Source: Nakamurella deserti (lineage in GTDB: Bacteria > Actinomycetota > Actinomycetes > Mycobacteriales > Nakamurellaceae). From it: a stretch of DNA of 64,000 bases. This document shows, piece by piece, positions 47,075 through 55,411 of the stretch (its first letter is position 1; every line of letters starts with the position of its first letter). Location: assembly GCF_003260015.1 (NCBI RefSeq), contig NZ_QCXS01000002.1, forward strand, positions 186,001 to 250,000. The letters are read 5' to 3'. The notes under the pieces were generated by a model. It was given only the letters and a program-made list of their open reading frames with translations, was not told where the DNA came from and ran no database searches. The position numbers and the translations under genes were made by a program.

Positions 47075-47080
47075 TACGTT
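47075..47080 (+). promoter_or_regulatory. -10 element of a probable leaderless zapE transcript
   Basis: TACGTT six nt before the zapE ATG at 47087, just downstream of the minisatellite. Confidence 0.45.
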
Positions 47081-47086
47081 GCTGGC

Positions 47087-48109
47087 ATGTCCCTCGTCCA
47101 TCTGGTCGACATCGAGCCGGTGATCAGCACCGACGAGCTCATCGACGGTCTGGTCCCGCCGCCCCGCTTCGGCGAGGCGCGTTTCAGTACCTACCGCCCC
47201 AATCCCGGTGAGCCGTCGCAGGCCGCGGCGCTGGCCGCGCTGGAGCAGTTCGCCGACAAGATCGCCGCGCCGCCGGCCAAGAAGGGGCTGTTCCGCCGGA
47301 CGGTCGCGCCCGCGGCGGCGAGCGGGGTGTACCTGGACGGCGGTTTCGGTGTCGGCAAGACCCACCTGCTCGCCTCGCTGTGGCACGCCGTTCCCGGCCC
47401 GAAGGCGTACGCGACGTTCGGCGAGATGACCCAGCTCGTCGGCATGCTCGGGTTCGTCCCGACCATCAAGCGGTTGGCCGACCACCGGCTCATCGCCATC
47501 GACGAGTTCGAGCTCGACGATCCCGGCGACACCATGCTGATGACGCGGTTGCTGGGCGAGCTGGCCGAGGCGGGGGTGTCGATCGCGGCGACCTCGAACA
47601 CTTTGCCCGACAAGCTCGGTGAGGGCCGGTTCGCCGCCGAGGACTTCCGACGCGAGATCCAGGCGCTGTCGTCCCGGTTCGCCACCATCCGGGTCGACGG
47701 TCCGGACTTCCGGCACCAGGGCCTGGCGGAGGCGCCGCCGCCGATGACGGACGCGCAGCTCCAGCTGGTCGCCGGCGAGGCCGCGGCCCACGGCGACAGC
47801 AGCCTGGACGGCTTCGAGGCGCTGTGCCGCAAGCTGGCGAAGCTGCACCCGTCGAAGTACGGGCGGCTGCTCGACGGCATCGGCTCCGTCGGGTTGTCGC
47901 ACGTGCGGCCGGCGCCGGACCAGTCGGTGGCCCTGCGGCTGGTGACGTTCATCGACCGGCTCTACGACCGGTCGATCCCGGTGAGCGCCAGCGGTGGCTC
48001 GCTGGGCGAGCTGTTCACCCCGGAGATGCTGCGCGGCGGCTACCGGAAGAAGTACCTGCGGGCCACGTCCCGCATCCTGGCGCTGGCCCGGGACGCGCAG
48101 AACGCCTGA
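47087..48109 (+). CDS. zapE: Cell division protein ZapE (AFG1-like ATPase)
   Basis: A 340-residue AAA-type P-loop ATPase. Walker A GGFGVGKTH (~85-93), Walker B IAIDEFELDDPGD, arginine-finger region EIQALSSRF and the C-terminal family block RRVYL-like GGYRKKYLRATSR. In E. coli ZapE destabilises FtsZ rings; the yeast relative Afg1 acts on mitochondrial proteins. ATG at 47087 is chosen by homology and the -10 element. No divisome genes are adjacent. Confidence 0.87.
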   Translation: MSLVHLVDIEPVISTDELIDGLVPPPRFGEARFSTYRPNPGEPSQAAALAALEQFADKIAAPPAKKGLFRRTVAPAAASGVYLDGGFGVGKTHLLASLWHAVPGPKAYATFGEMTQLVGMLGFVPTIKRLADHRLIAIDEFELDDPGDTMLMTRLLGELAEAGVSIAATSNTLPDKLGEGRFAAEDFRREIQALSSRFATIRVDGPDFRHQGLAEAPPPMTDAQLQLVAGEAAAHGDSSLDGFEALCRKLAKLHPSKYGRLLDGIGSVGLSHVRPAPDQSVALRLVTFIDRLYDRSIPVSASGGSLGELFTPEMLRGGYRKKYLRATSRILALARDAQNA

Positions 48110-48132
48110 CGGTCGGGCGTGGTGCCCGGAGG

Positions 48133-48990
48133 TCAGACGGGCGCGCTGACCCCGGACAGCATGGCCAGCCGCAGCTTCGTCTCGTCCTCGGTGTCGGGAG
48201 CGGCGCTGAGGATGACCACCCGGAGTTCGGCGTCGGCGTCGGTCATCACGTCGCAGTCGACCGTGACGGGTCCGACCGCGGGATGGTGGACCACCTTGTG
48301 GTCCTCCCGGTGGCTGCCGACGGCCCCGGCCGCCCACAGCTCGGCGAACCGGGCGTTGCCGTCGTCGAGCGTGCGGACCAGCCGGGCCAGCCGCCGGCTG
48401 TGCGGGAAGCGGCCGGTCGCGGCGCGCAGGTCGGACACGACCGCCGCCTCCACCCGCTCGTGGGAATCCGACACGACGGGCCAGTGCGACAGCTGCCGGA
48501 CGTCGCCGTCGACCGGGAAGGTGTCCCGGGCGAAGTTGCGCAGCGCCGGCGGCGCCGCCGTCGGATCGCCGAGCAGCGCCGCCCAGCCGCGGTTCCACCA
48601 GATCAGCTGCCAGTCGGCGGCGAAGACCCCGACGGCGACGTCGCCGAGCCGGTGCAGCACCCGCTGCAGCCCCGGCGCGATGTGGTCGCTCACCTCGTGG
48701 CGCGTCGGCGGTGCGATGCCCGCCAGCCGGTACAGGTGGTCGCGTTCGGCGTCGGTGAGCCGCAGCGCCCGGGCGAGCGCCGCGACGACCTGGGCCGACG
48801 GAGTGGTGGCGCGGCCCTGCTCGAGGCGCACCACGTAGTCCACCGAGATGCCGGTGAGCTCGGCGAGCTCCTCCCGGCGCAGTCCGTGGGCGCGGCGGGC
48901 GTGGCCGGTGGGCAGGCCGGCGGCGGCCGGGGACAGCCGGTCGCGCCACGCCCGCAGGGTGGTGCCGAGTTCCGCGGGCGTCGTGGTCAT
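48133..48990 (-). CDS. XRE-family regulator with MmyB-like ligand-binding domain
   Basis: A 285-residue regulator: N-terminal helix-turn-helix (~30-90; RREELAELTGISVDYVVRLEQGR) and a C-terminal MmyB-like PAS-type domain (VFAADWQLIWWNRGWAALLG…). MmyB-type regulators in actinobacteria bind fatty-acid-like ligands and usually control a divergent reductase gene; here the divergent neighbour is a short-chain dehydrogenase. Confidence 0.88.
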   Translation of the reverse strand: MTTTPAELGTTLRAWRDRLSPAAAGLPTGHARRAHGLRREELAELTGISVDYVVRLEQGRATTPSAQVVAALARALRLTDAERDHLYRLAGIAPPTRHEVSDHIAPGLQRVLHRLGDVAVGVFAADWQLIWWNRGWAALLGDPTAAPPALRNFARDTFPVDGDVRQLSHWPVVSDSHERVEAAVVSDLRAATGRFPHSRRLARLVRTLDDGNARFAELWAAGAVGSHREDHKVVHHPAVGPVTVDCDVMTDADAELRVVILSAAPDTEDETKLRLAMLSGVSAPV

Positions 48991-49091
48991 CCTCCGAGTG
49001 TGCGGGTCCGCGGTCCGTCCCGGGTGGTACCGCTGTTCCTACCGTCGGGCCGTCCCTGGTGCGACCGGCCCGACGTGCCCACGATGGGTGC

Positions 49092-49790
49092 ATGACCACC
49101 ACATTCATCACCGGAGCCAACAAGGGTCTCGGCCACGAGACCGCCCGCCGACTGATCGCCGAAGGCCACACCGTGCTGCTCGGAGCCCGCGACCCGCAGG
49201 CGGGGACCGCCGCCGCAAAGGCGCTCGGCGCCCGTTTCGTGCAGATCGACGTCACCGACGACGCGTCGGTGGCGGCCGCCGCCGCCGACGTCGCCGCCCA
49301 CGAGGGCACGCTCGACGTCCTCGTCAACAACGCCGGCATCGCCGGCGGACAGATCCCGGCCGAGGCGTTGACCGCCGCGGACGTCGCCGCGGTGTTCGAC
49401 GTCAACCTGCTCGGCGTCGTCCGGACGACCACGGCGTTCCTGCCGCTGCTGCGGACGTCGGCCGACCCGGTCATCGTCAACGTGAGCAGCGGGCTGGGCT
49501 CACTGGCGATCACCCACGACGCGTCGCGCATCGAGTCACAGGTGGTGGCGCCGGCCTACACCTCGTCGAAAGCGGCGCTGATCATGCTGAGCACCCAGTA
49601 CGCCAAGGCGCTGCCGGACGTCCGCATCAACGTCGTCGACCCCGGCTACACCGCCACCGACCTGAACGGGCACAGCGGACCGCAGAGCGTCACCGAAGGC
49701 ACCGACGCGGTGGTCGCGCTGGCCACCGAGGGGCCGGGGCACGGGTCGGGCCGTTTCCTCGACCGGGCGGGGGACATCGGCTGGTCCTGA
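49092..49790 (+). CDS. Short-chain dehydrogenase/reductase
   Basis: A 232-residue classical SDR. Cofactor motif TGANKGLGHE (~7-16), NNAGIAGG, the NVSSGLGS Ser and catalytic YTSSK (Tyr/Lys) motif, and PGYTATDLN after the active site. NAD(P) preference not fixed. Divergent from the MmyB-like regulator gene, the usual arrangement for a regulated SDR target. ATG at 49092. Confidence 0.88.
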   Translation: MTTTFITGANKGLGHETARRLIAEGHTVLLGARDPQAGTAAAKALGARFVQIDVTDDASVAAAAADVAAHEGTLDVLVNNAGIAGGQIPAEALTAADVAAVFDVNLLGVVRTTTAFLPLLRTSADPVIVNVSSGLGSLAITHDASRIESQVVAPAYTSSKAALIMLSTQYAKALPDVRINVVDPGYTATDLNGHSGPQSVTEGTDAVVALATEGPGHGSGRFLDRAGDIGWS

Positions 49791-49818
49791 ACCGGGGTGC
49801 AACCCCCGGGTGGGGCCA

Positions 49819-50304
49819 ATGCGTCCGAACTGCATGAAGCGACGGGCGGGCGTGCTGACCACGGTGCTGGGGGCGGCGCTGGGTGCGGTGGTGCTCGCCG
49901 GGTGTGCCGCCGACCCGGTCGTCCCGGCGCCGCCGACGTCGCTGGCCGAGCTCGACGGACGGTCCTTCGAGCTGGCCTTCCTGTTCACCGACACCGGGAG
50001 CGGCCGCTACCGCCCCGACGACGACGCCCGGATGGTGCTCACCTTCGGGCCCGGGTCGGCCCGCGCGGACACGCACTGCGGGACCATCGAGTATCCGGTC
50101 GTCCGGCAGCTGCCACCGCACCCGGGTTGGACCCTGGAACTGGACTTCGGATCGCCGCCGGGTACGGACTGCCGGATGGGCCCCGACCCGGCCGGCACCC
50201 AGATCAGTTCCCCCTCCGGGTCGCTCTTCATGGGCGTCGTCACTGAGTCCGAGTACTTCTACCTGACCAACGGCACGACCGGCTGGTACCTGCGGGAGAT
50301 CTGA
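49819..50304 (+). CDS. Small secreted lipoprotein, family unknown
   Basis: A 161-residue protein: basic n-region (MRPNCMKRRAG), hydrophobic core and lipobox VLAGC, then a ~130-residue mature domain with FTDTG…YRPDDDARM, HCGTIEYPV and TDCRMGPDP. Two Cys (HCG, DCR) could form a disulfide. ATG at 49819 has GGTGGGG four nt upstream; ATG at 49834 would give a tidier signal peptide. A decayed paralogue follows directly, so this locus was duplicated. Resembles META/DUF306-like small domains only loosely. Confidence 0.6.
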   Translation: MRPNCMKRRAGVLTTVLGAALGAVVLAGCAADPVVPAPPTSLAELDGRSFELAFLFTDTGSGRYRPDDDARMVLTFGPGSARADTHCGTIEYPVVRQLPPHPGWTLELDFGSPPGTDCRMGPDPAGTQISSPSGSLFMGVVTESEYFYLTNGTTGWYLREI

Positions 50305-50459
50305 GGTCCGCGGACCTCCATGCGACCGAGGCGCCGGGTCGTCACGTCGAGCCGCCGCGGATCCGGGTGTGGTCGTGGTCGTGTGCTGGCGTCAGGCCGT
50401 TGCGCCTGGACGGCGCATGACCTGACCGGGACGGTCGCGGGCGGGCCGCCGTCGGCAGC
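50305..50459. other. Gap between lipoprotein gene and its decayed copy
   Basis: Repetitive GC-rich sequence (GGCGGGCCGCCGTC appears twice, 50440-50480 area). It may hold the vanished signal-peptide part of the pseudogene; no readable gene. Confidence 0.35.
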
Positions 50460-51003
50460 GTCGCGGGCGGGCCGCCGTCCACAGCGGAGTCGGGTGTCGT
50501 CGTGTTCTCGGACGGCTCCACGGCGCCGGGTGCGGCGGCGCCGTCGGATCCGGCGCCGCGTACGGAGACGGCGCCCGAACCATCGTGGATTGCACCGACC
50601 TCGACCGCTGCGCCGTCGTCCGGGGGCGGCCCCGGGGCCGTGCCGCCCGTCGATCCGGCGTCGCTGAGGGGACGACCCTTCGAAATGGTCGCGGTGTTCA
50701 GCGACGCGGGCGCCAGCTACCCGCCGGATCCGGACGCATGCCTGCGGCTCACGTCCGCCGCGGGTCGGCCATCGGCACGAGGCAGTGCGGCACCGTCAGA
50801 TACCGGTGGGCACGGAGGTCGACGGATCTCCGATGCCCGATCCGACGTCGGGACGACGCGGGGCACGGGGTGCCGTATGGGGACCGACCCGGGAGGTGCG
50901 AGATCATGCTGCCGGCCGAGCCGCTGTCCATCGGGTTGCTCGGCGACGGGGTTCTGCACCACCTGTCGACCGGCGACACGGGCCGGCACCAAGGCGAGAT
51001 CGG
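50460..51003 (+). pseudogene. Frameshifted paralogue of the 49819 lipoprotein
   Basis: Similarity to the upstream lipoprotein is spread across three frames: SLRGRPFEMVAVFSDAG…YPPDPDAC in one, then RQCGTVRY in the next, QIPVGTE in the third, GTGCRMGTDPGG back in the first, and PAEPLSIGLLGDGVLHHLS…GRHQGEI at the end. These align in order with SLAELDGRSFELAFLFTD, THCGTIEY, YPVV, GTDCRMGPDPAG and SGSLFMGVV…GWYLREI of the intact gene. At least three or four indels are needed, so this is a dead copy. Boundaries are approximate. Confidence 0.65.
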
Positions 51004-51056
51004 ACCTCGGCGCACGCCGTGTACCGCGCGCAGGAACCCCGTGACACAGTGGTCGG

Positions 51057-52043
51057 ATGGCAAAGTCAGACAAGGGCTCCAAGAAGTCGCAGGCCAAGGC
51101 CGCCGTCGTCACCTCGGCGAAGGCGGCCGGCACGAAGGCCGCCGGCAAGAAGGCGGGCGGAGCGAAGTCCTTCGTCCTGGACCCCGAGGGCCCGCCCGAG
51201 GTGCGTCCGGCGGAGCTGCTGCGGCTGCCCGACGGCCCCATCACGCTGGCCCAGCTGAGCACCGAGCGGCTGCCGGGCGTCCCGAAGGACAAGGCCGACG
51301 CCCTGGCCCGCATGGAGGCTATGGCGCCCCGGCTGGCGGAGCTGCAGGAGCGGCTGTTCGCCGCGTCCACCGCCGGTGACCGCCGGCGGGTGCTGTTGGT
51401 GCTGCAGGGCATGGACACCGCCGGCAAGGACGGCGTGATCAAGCACGCGATGGGGTTGCTCGACCCGGCCGGGGTGGAGCTGTCGTCGTTCAAGAGGCCC
51501 ACGGCCGAGGAGCTCGAGCACGACTTCCTGTGGCGCATCGAGCGGAAGGTGCCCGCCCCCGGGATCATCGGCGTCTTCAACCGCTCGCACTACGAGGACG
51601 TGCTCATCGCCCGGGTGCACGATCTCGTGCCGCGGGAGGTCTGGACGAAGCGGTACGCCGCGATCAACGCGTTCGAGCGCCGGCTGGCCCGGTCGGGCGT
51701 GACGATCGTCAAGTGCTTCCTGCACGTCTCGTTCGAGGTGCAGGCCGAGCGGTTGGCCGCCCGGCTGGACGACCCGACGAAGTTCTGGAAGTTCAACCCG
51801 GCCGACGTCGACGAGCGGGCCTACTGGGAGGCCTACCAGGAGGCCTACCGGGTCGCGCTGACCCGGTGCTCGACCACCGCGGCGCCCTGGTACGTCATCC
51901 CCTCGGACCACAAGTGGTACCGGAACTGGGCGGTGGCGGCGCTGCTGCTGGAGACCCTGGAGAAGCTGGATCCCCAGTACCCGGCGGCGACCTACGACGT
52001 CGACGAGCAGAAGGCGCGGCTCGCCGCCCAGCTGGCCCCGTGA
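51057..52043 (+). CDS. ppk2: Polyphosphate kinase 2 family protein
   Basis: A 328-residue PPK2. A Lys/Ala-rich N-terminal tail (~38 residues) precedes the kinase core: Walker A-like LQGMDTAGKDGVIKH (~117-131), the lid with KRPTAEELEHDFLWR, FNRSHYEDVL (Walker B-like) and SDHKWYRNWAV. PPK2 enzymes phosphorylate nucleotides with polyphosphate (class I/II/III cannot be told apart here with confidence). A coupled cofC gene follows (GTGA overlap); ppgK, another polyphosphate user, is at 23990. Confidence 0.92.
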   Translation: MAKSDKGSKKSQAKAAVVTSAKAAGTKAAGKKAGGAKSFVLDPEGPPEVRPAELLRLPDGPITLAQLSTERLPGVPKDKADALARMEAMAPRLAELQERLFAASTAGDRRRVLLVLQGMDTAGKDGVIKHAMGLLDPAGVELSSFKRPTAEELEHDFLWRIERKVPAPGIIGVFNRSHYEDVLIARVHDLVPREVWTKRYAAINAFERRLARSGVTIVKCFLHVSFEVQAERLAARLDDPTKFWKFNPADVDERAYWEAYQEAYRVALTRCSTTAAPWYVIPSDHKWYRNWAVAALLLETLEKLDPQYPAATYDVDEQKARLAAQLAP

Positions 52044-52699
52044 CCTACGCCGTCCTCATCCCGCTCAAGGCGACGACGCGGGGCAAGTCCCGCCTCGGTC
52101 TGCCGGACGGTCCCCGCGCCGCGCTGGCCCGGGCGATGGCCCTGGACACCGTCGCCGCGGTGCGCGGCGCCGCCGGGGTGTCGCTGGTGCTGGTGCTCAC
52201 CGAGGACGTCCCGGACGCGGACGCGCTGGCCGGTTGTGGCGTCGAGGTGGTGCTCACCGACGTGCGGGGGCTGAACGAGACCATCGCCGAGGGCGCCCGG
52301 CTACTGACCGCCCGCGGCTGGACCGGCCCGGTGGCGGTGCTGCCCGGTGACCTGCCGTTCCTGACCGCCGCCGATCTCGCGGCTGCGTTGGCGACGGCCG
52401 CCGGTGGGCCGGGGGTCGTCGCCGACGCCGACGGCACGGGCACCACGTTGCTCGCGGCGGCGTCATCGGGGGAGCTGCGCCCGCAGTTCGGCGTGGGCTC
52501 CTACCGTCGGCACCGCGACGCGGGTGCGGTGGGTCTCACGGTGCCGGCGGCCAGCACGCTGCACCGCGACGTCGACGTGCTGTCCGACCTGCGGGAACCG
52601 GGGTCCCCGGCGGTGCCGGGCCGCCACACCCGCGCGGTGCTCGACGGCCTGCGCGGCTCGGTGGACCGGGGATCGTCGCAGGTCACGGTGTTACCGTAA
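52040..52699 (+). CDS. cofC: 2-phospho-L-lactate/phosphoenolpyruvate guanylyltransferase (coenzyme F420 biosynthesis)
   Basis: A 219-residue nucleotidyltransferase of the CofC/FbiD family. N-terminal LIPLKATTRGKSRLG (GTP-binding), VLPGDLPFLTAADL with metal-binding Asp, the ADGTGTTLLAA block and FGVGSYRRHRDAG are characteristic. In mycobacteria FbiD uses phosphoenolpyruvate and GTP in F420 assembly. GTG at 52040 overlaps the ppk2 stop. No fbiA/fbiB/fbiC genes are in the window. Confidence 0.87.
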   Translation: MTYAVLIPLKATTRGKSRLGLPDGPRAALARAMALDTVAAVRGAAGVSLVLVLTEDVPDADALAGCGVEVVLTDVRGLNETIAEGARLLTARGWTGPVAVLPGDLPFLTAADLAAALATAAGGPGVVADADGTGTTLLAAASSGELRPQFGVGSYRRHRDAGAVGLTVPAASTLHRDVDVLSDLREPGSPAVPGRHTRAVLDGLRGSVDRGSSQVTVLP

Positions 52700-52704
52700 G
52701 AAGC

Positions 52705-53202
52705 GTGTCCCGTTTCCTTCGCCCCGGTTGGGTGGTCGGCCACGTCCTCGTGCTGGTCGCGGCGCTGGTGTGTTTCCGGTTGGCCTGGTGGCAGCTGGAC
52801 CGCAGCGAGGAGGCCGACGGCACCATCCAGAACTTCGGCTACGCCCTGCTGTGGCCCGCCTTCGGTATCGCCTTCGTCTACATGTGGATCAAGTTCATGC
52901 GTCTGGAGGCGGAGCGCAGCGCTCAGGAGGAGCAAGAGCACCGGGAGTCGCTCGAGCTGATGTTCGCCGAGGCCGAGTCGTTCACCGCCGAGGCCGCGGG
53001 TGTCGGATCCGTCACGGGCCAGGAACGGCCCGGGGACGGCTCCGGCGAGACCGGCGCTGGCACGATGGAGGCGTCCGCCCCGGGTGGCCAGGACAGCGGA
53101 TCACCGGCCGGCGTCGTGGACGACGAGGACGACGATCCCGAGTTGGCTGCCTACAACCGCGCACTCGCTGCGCTCGCCGAGAAGGATCGTCGTGCCCGAT
53201 AA
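52705..53202 (+). CDS. Two-span membrane protein with acidic tail
   Basis: A 165-residue protein: transmembrane helices at ~8-26 and ~45-63 (YALLWPAFGIAFVYMWIKFM), then a long charged cytosolic tail rich in Glu/Asp/Gly ending LAAYNRALAALAEKDRRAR. The same gene order (this protein then DUF3817) is common in actinobacteria. GTG at 52705 is seven nt after TACCGT (52692-52697), consistent with a leaderless mRNA, although AAGAAG could act as a weak ribosome site. Function unknown. Confidence 0.75.
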   Translation: MSRFLRPGWVVGHVLVLVAALVCFRLAWWQLDRSEEADGTIQNFGYALLWPAFGIAFVYMWIKFMRLEAERSAQEEQEHRESLELMFAEAESFTAEAAGVGSVTGQERPGDGSGETGAGTMEASAPGGQDSGSPAGVVDDEDDDPELAAYNRALAALAEKDRRAR

Positions 53203-53527
53203 CGCCGTAGCCGTCCCGCCCAAGGTGCTCGCGGCGTTGGGACGGTTCCGCATCGCGGCGATGATCGTCGGTATCGCGCTGCTCGTGCTGGTGGTGGCCA
53301 TGGTGCTGCGGTACGGCTTCGACCAGCGCTGGGCCGTCGCGACCTGGGGACCCATCCACGGGTTGCTGTACTTCGGCTACTTCCTCATCGTGTTGGACCT
53401 GAGTTTCAAGGCCCGGTGGACGCCCGTCGGCACGCTGCTGGTCATCCTGGCCGGCGTCGTGCCGGTCGCGTCGTTCTACGCGGAGAAGACCGTCCGCCGC
53501 AAGGTGCTGGCCGGCGAACGGGTCTGA
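53192..53527 (+). CDS. DUF3817 membrane protein
   Basis: A 111-residue protein with three hydrophobic segments and the family pattern FRIAAMIVGIALLVLV…WGPIHGLLYFGYFLIVLDLS…VPVASFYAEK. GTG at 53192 overlaps the preceding gene by 11 nt, so they form one transcript. Function unknown. Confidence 0.85.
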   Translation: MPDNAVAVPPKVLAALGRFRIAAMIVGIALLVLVVAMVLRYGFDQRWAVATWGPIHGLLYFGYFLIVLDLSFKARWTPVGTLLVILAGVVPVASFYAEKTVRRKVLAGERV

Positions 53528-53534
53528 CCTGCCC

Positions 53535-53556
53535 GGTCCGGTCGCCGCGCCGGACC
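53535..53556. terminator. Bidirectional hairpin between convergent genes
   Basis: Stem GGTCCGG / CCGGACC (7 bp) with an 8-nt loop fills the gap between the stop codons of DUF3817 (+) and the small membrane protein gene (-). Confidence 0.5.
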
Positions 53557-53832
53557 TCAGCTGTACGGTGACGGCCCCTGCAACTGCGGCCGCGGCTTGC
53601 TGACCACCCAGGCAATACCCAGGGCGATGTCGGCGAACACCCACATCATCAGCATCGGCAGCAGCGGGCTGCTGGCGGTGACGGGGGCGGCGACGCAGTT
53701 GTTGTAGTAGGCCTTCGCGCAGTTCATCGTGGCGCCGCTCTGCAGACCGTGCAGCACCCACAGCGGGAAGATCGCGTTCACCACCACGATGAACCAGGTG
53801 ATCGGCCGTACCCGGTCCCAGATCGACGCCAT
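53557..53832 (-). CDS. Small two-span membrane protein
   Basis: A 91-residue protein: transmembrane segments at ~10-28 (ITWFIVVVNAIFPLWVLHGL) and ~58-78 (PMLMMWVFADIALGIAWVV), with two Cys (MNCAKAYYNNC) in the loop between. ATG at 53832 (MASIWDRVRP). No family named; gene is likely real from codon bias and topology. Confidence 0.65.
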   Translation of the reverse strand: MASIWDRVRPITWFIVVVNAIFPLWVLHGLQSGATMNCAKAYYNNCVAAPVTASSPLLPMLMMWVFADIALGIAWVVSKPRPQLQGPSPYS

Positions 53833-53892
53833 GCTCCGATGCTGCCACGATCGCGGCCGGGCCGGTCGGTGCACGGTGGAACCGGGGCCCGG

Positions 53893-54129
53893 TCACCGCT
53901 TCCGCCGACCCCGGACACCCTTGTTCTCCGAGACGCAGCGGCAGGCGGCGGGATCGTCCTTCAGCAGCGCGCGGGCACGCTCGGCGCTGACCTCGAACTC
54001 CTCCGGTGGTCGCCCCCGGCGGGCGAGTCCGAGGGCCGACGCCCAGCAGGACGGCAGGTGGCCGGCCGCCGCCTCGACCTTGGTGCGGTGCTGTTGCGGG
54101 GAGGCGATGCCGTCTCGTCGATCGTTCAT
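53893..54129 (-). CDS. Hypothetical small protein
   Basis: A 78-residue protein of mixed charge with basic ends and the segment EEFEVSAERARALLKDDPAACRCV. No domain recognised and no clear ribosome-binding site before ATG at 54129; it lies between two minus-strand genes and codon bias supports it only moderately. Confidence 0.45.
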   Translation of the reverse strand: MNDRRDGIASPQQHRTKVEAAAGHLPSCWASALGLARRGRPPEEFEVSAERARALLKDDPAACRCVSENKGVRGRRKR

Positions 54130-54199
54130 GTGTTCGAGTTTGCCTCCCGAACAGCGAATTGTCTCTCCCTCGAACGGAGGACGAGCGGACCCGGCCGGC

Positions 54200-54658
54200 T
54201 CAGGCGCCGGTGACCCGGGTGCGGTGCCGGTCGGTCAGTGCGGTGCAGACGTCGAGATAGTCGCGCATCACGGCGAGATCGTGATCGGTCAGCCCTTCGA
54301 ACAGGGTCTGCCCCTCCTGGACCATCGGCTGGTACATCGCCGCGATCTGCTCGGCTGCCTTCGGGGTCATCCGGACGAGCACCACCCGGCGGTCGCGATC
54401 GTCACGGAACCGCTCGACCAGACCCCGGCCCTCCAGTCGGTCGAGCAGGGCCGTGGTCGCCGCCGGCTTCAGGCCGGTGGCCGCGGACAGCCGGCCCGCG
54501 CTCATCGGACCGTCGGTGAGCCAGTCCAGGCAGCGCAGGTCGGCCGGGCCGAGCCCGAGCCGCCGTCCGACGGCGTCGTCGAACGCCTGGACGCTGCGCT
54601 GGTAGCGCTGCACCGCGCGGCCGATGTCGGCGGTGAGGGCTTGACGGGTCTCGGACAT
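54200..54658 (-). CDS. MarR-family transcriptional regulator
   Basis: A 152-residue winged-helix regulator (LGPADLRCLDWL, SAGRLSAATGLKPAATTALLDRLE, RDDRDRRVVLVRMT wing). Divergent from the FAD-dependent monooxygenase gene, with inverted repeats in the 54-nt gap; it probably represses the monooxygenase and responds to a phenolic-type ligand, by family analogy. Confidence 0.85.
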   Translation of the reverse strand: MSETRQALTADIGRAVQRYQRSVQAFDDAVGRRLGLGPADLRCLDWLTDGPMSAGRLSAATGLKPAATTALLDRLEGRGLVERFRDDRDRRVVLVRMTPKAAEQIAAMYQPMVQEGQTLFEGLTDHDLAVMRDYLDVCTALTDRHRTRVTGA

Positions 54659-54668
54659 CTACCTATTC

Positions 54669-54692
54669 TCTCGACATTCGAACCATTCGAGA
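54669..54692. promoter_or_regulatory. Operator candidate for the MarR regulator
   Basis: TCTCGA (54669-54674) and TCGAGA (54687-54692) form an inverted repeat with a 12-nt spacer; CATTCG (54675-54680) and CGAATG (54695-54700) form a second, overlapping one. Both are in the 54-nt divergent gap. Confidence 0.5.
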
Positions 54693-54712
54693 ATCGAATG
54701 AAAGGGGATGCG

Positions 54713-55411
54713 GTGCGGGCTCTCATCGTAGGAGGCGGCGTGGCCGGACCGGCGGTGTCGCTCGCGCTGGCCCGGGCGGGCGTGGAGTCCGTGCTCGTCG
54801 AGCGCCGTCCGTCGGCGCCGGACGCCGGCTCATACCTGACCGTCGCGCCCAACGGGCTGAGCGCGATGGACGCGCTGGGGGTGCTGAACGCGGTCGCCGC
54901 TGTGGGCTTCCCGTCCCGTGACAACGTGATGTACGGCGCGGACGGGCGACTCCTCGGGCGGCTGAGCCTGGGGCCGCCGGTGCGGGACGGTCTAGTCGCG
55001 CTCACGCTGAAGCGCTCGCAGCTCGCCGCTCGGCTCACCGAGGAGGCTCGGGCGCGCGGTGTCGACGTCCGGCACGGGAGTGCGGTCGCGGCCGTGTCGG
55101 ACACCGGGGACGACGTGCAGGTGGTGCTCGCCGACGGCACCACGCTCACCGGTGACCTGGTCATCGGCGCTGACGGGGTGCGGTCGGTGGTGCGGCGCGC
55201 GATCGACCCCGCCGCTCCGGACGCCCGCTACGTCGGGCTGACGAACTTCGGCGGCATCACCGACGATGCCCACGGTCTCGAGCCCGAGGCCTGGCACTTC
55301 GTGTTCGGCCGGAAGGCGTTCTTCGGCGCCCATCCGACACCCGACGGTCGGGCGGTGTGGTTCGTCAACGTGCCGGAGCCGCCGATCAGCCCGAGCAGCG
55401 GGACTCGATGA
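54713..55411 (+). CDS. FAD-dependent monooxygenase, N-terminal half (split gene)
   Basis: A 232-residue FAD-binding half: GxGxxG motif LIVGGGVAGPAVSLALARAG (4-23), the VERR ribose acid, and the GDLVIGADGVRSVVRR segment (DG motif, ~144-160). The frame stops at 55411, before the second FAD motif. That motif continues in the next frame at 55408, joined by an ATGA stop-start overlap. GTG at 54713 has AAAGGGG five nt upstream, which decides it over the ATG at 54698. Either a frameshift broke the gene or it is translated in two coupled pieces. Confidence 0.75.
   Translation: MRALIVGGGVAGPAVSLALARAGVESVLVERRPSAPDAGSYLTVAPNGLSAMDALGVLNAVAAVGFPSRDNVMYGADGRLLGRLSLGPPVRDGLVALTLKRSQLAARLTEEARARGVDVRHGSAVAAVSDTGDDVQVVLADGTTLTGDLVIGADGVRSVVRRAIDPAAPDARYVGLTNFGGITDDAHGLEPEAWHFVFGRKAFFGAHPTPDGRAVWFVNVPEPPISPSSGTR

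Noticed and set aside
46685-49531. 948-codon minus-strand frame running through the minisatellite and antisense to zapE
   Set aside because: The repeat unit has no stop codons in any frame, which joins unrelated shadows; no conserved protein is present.
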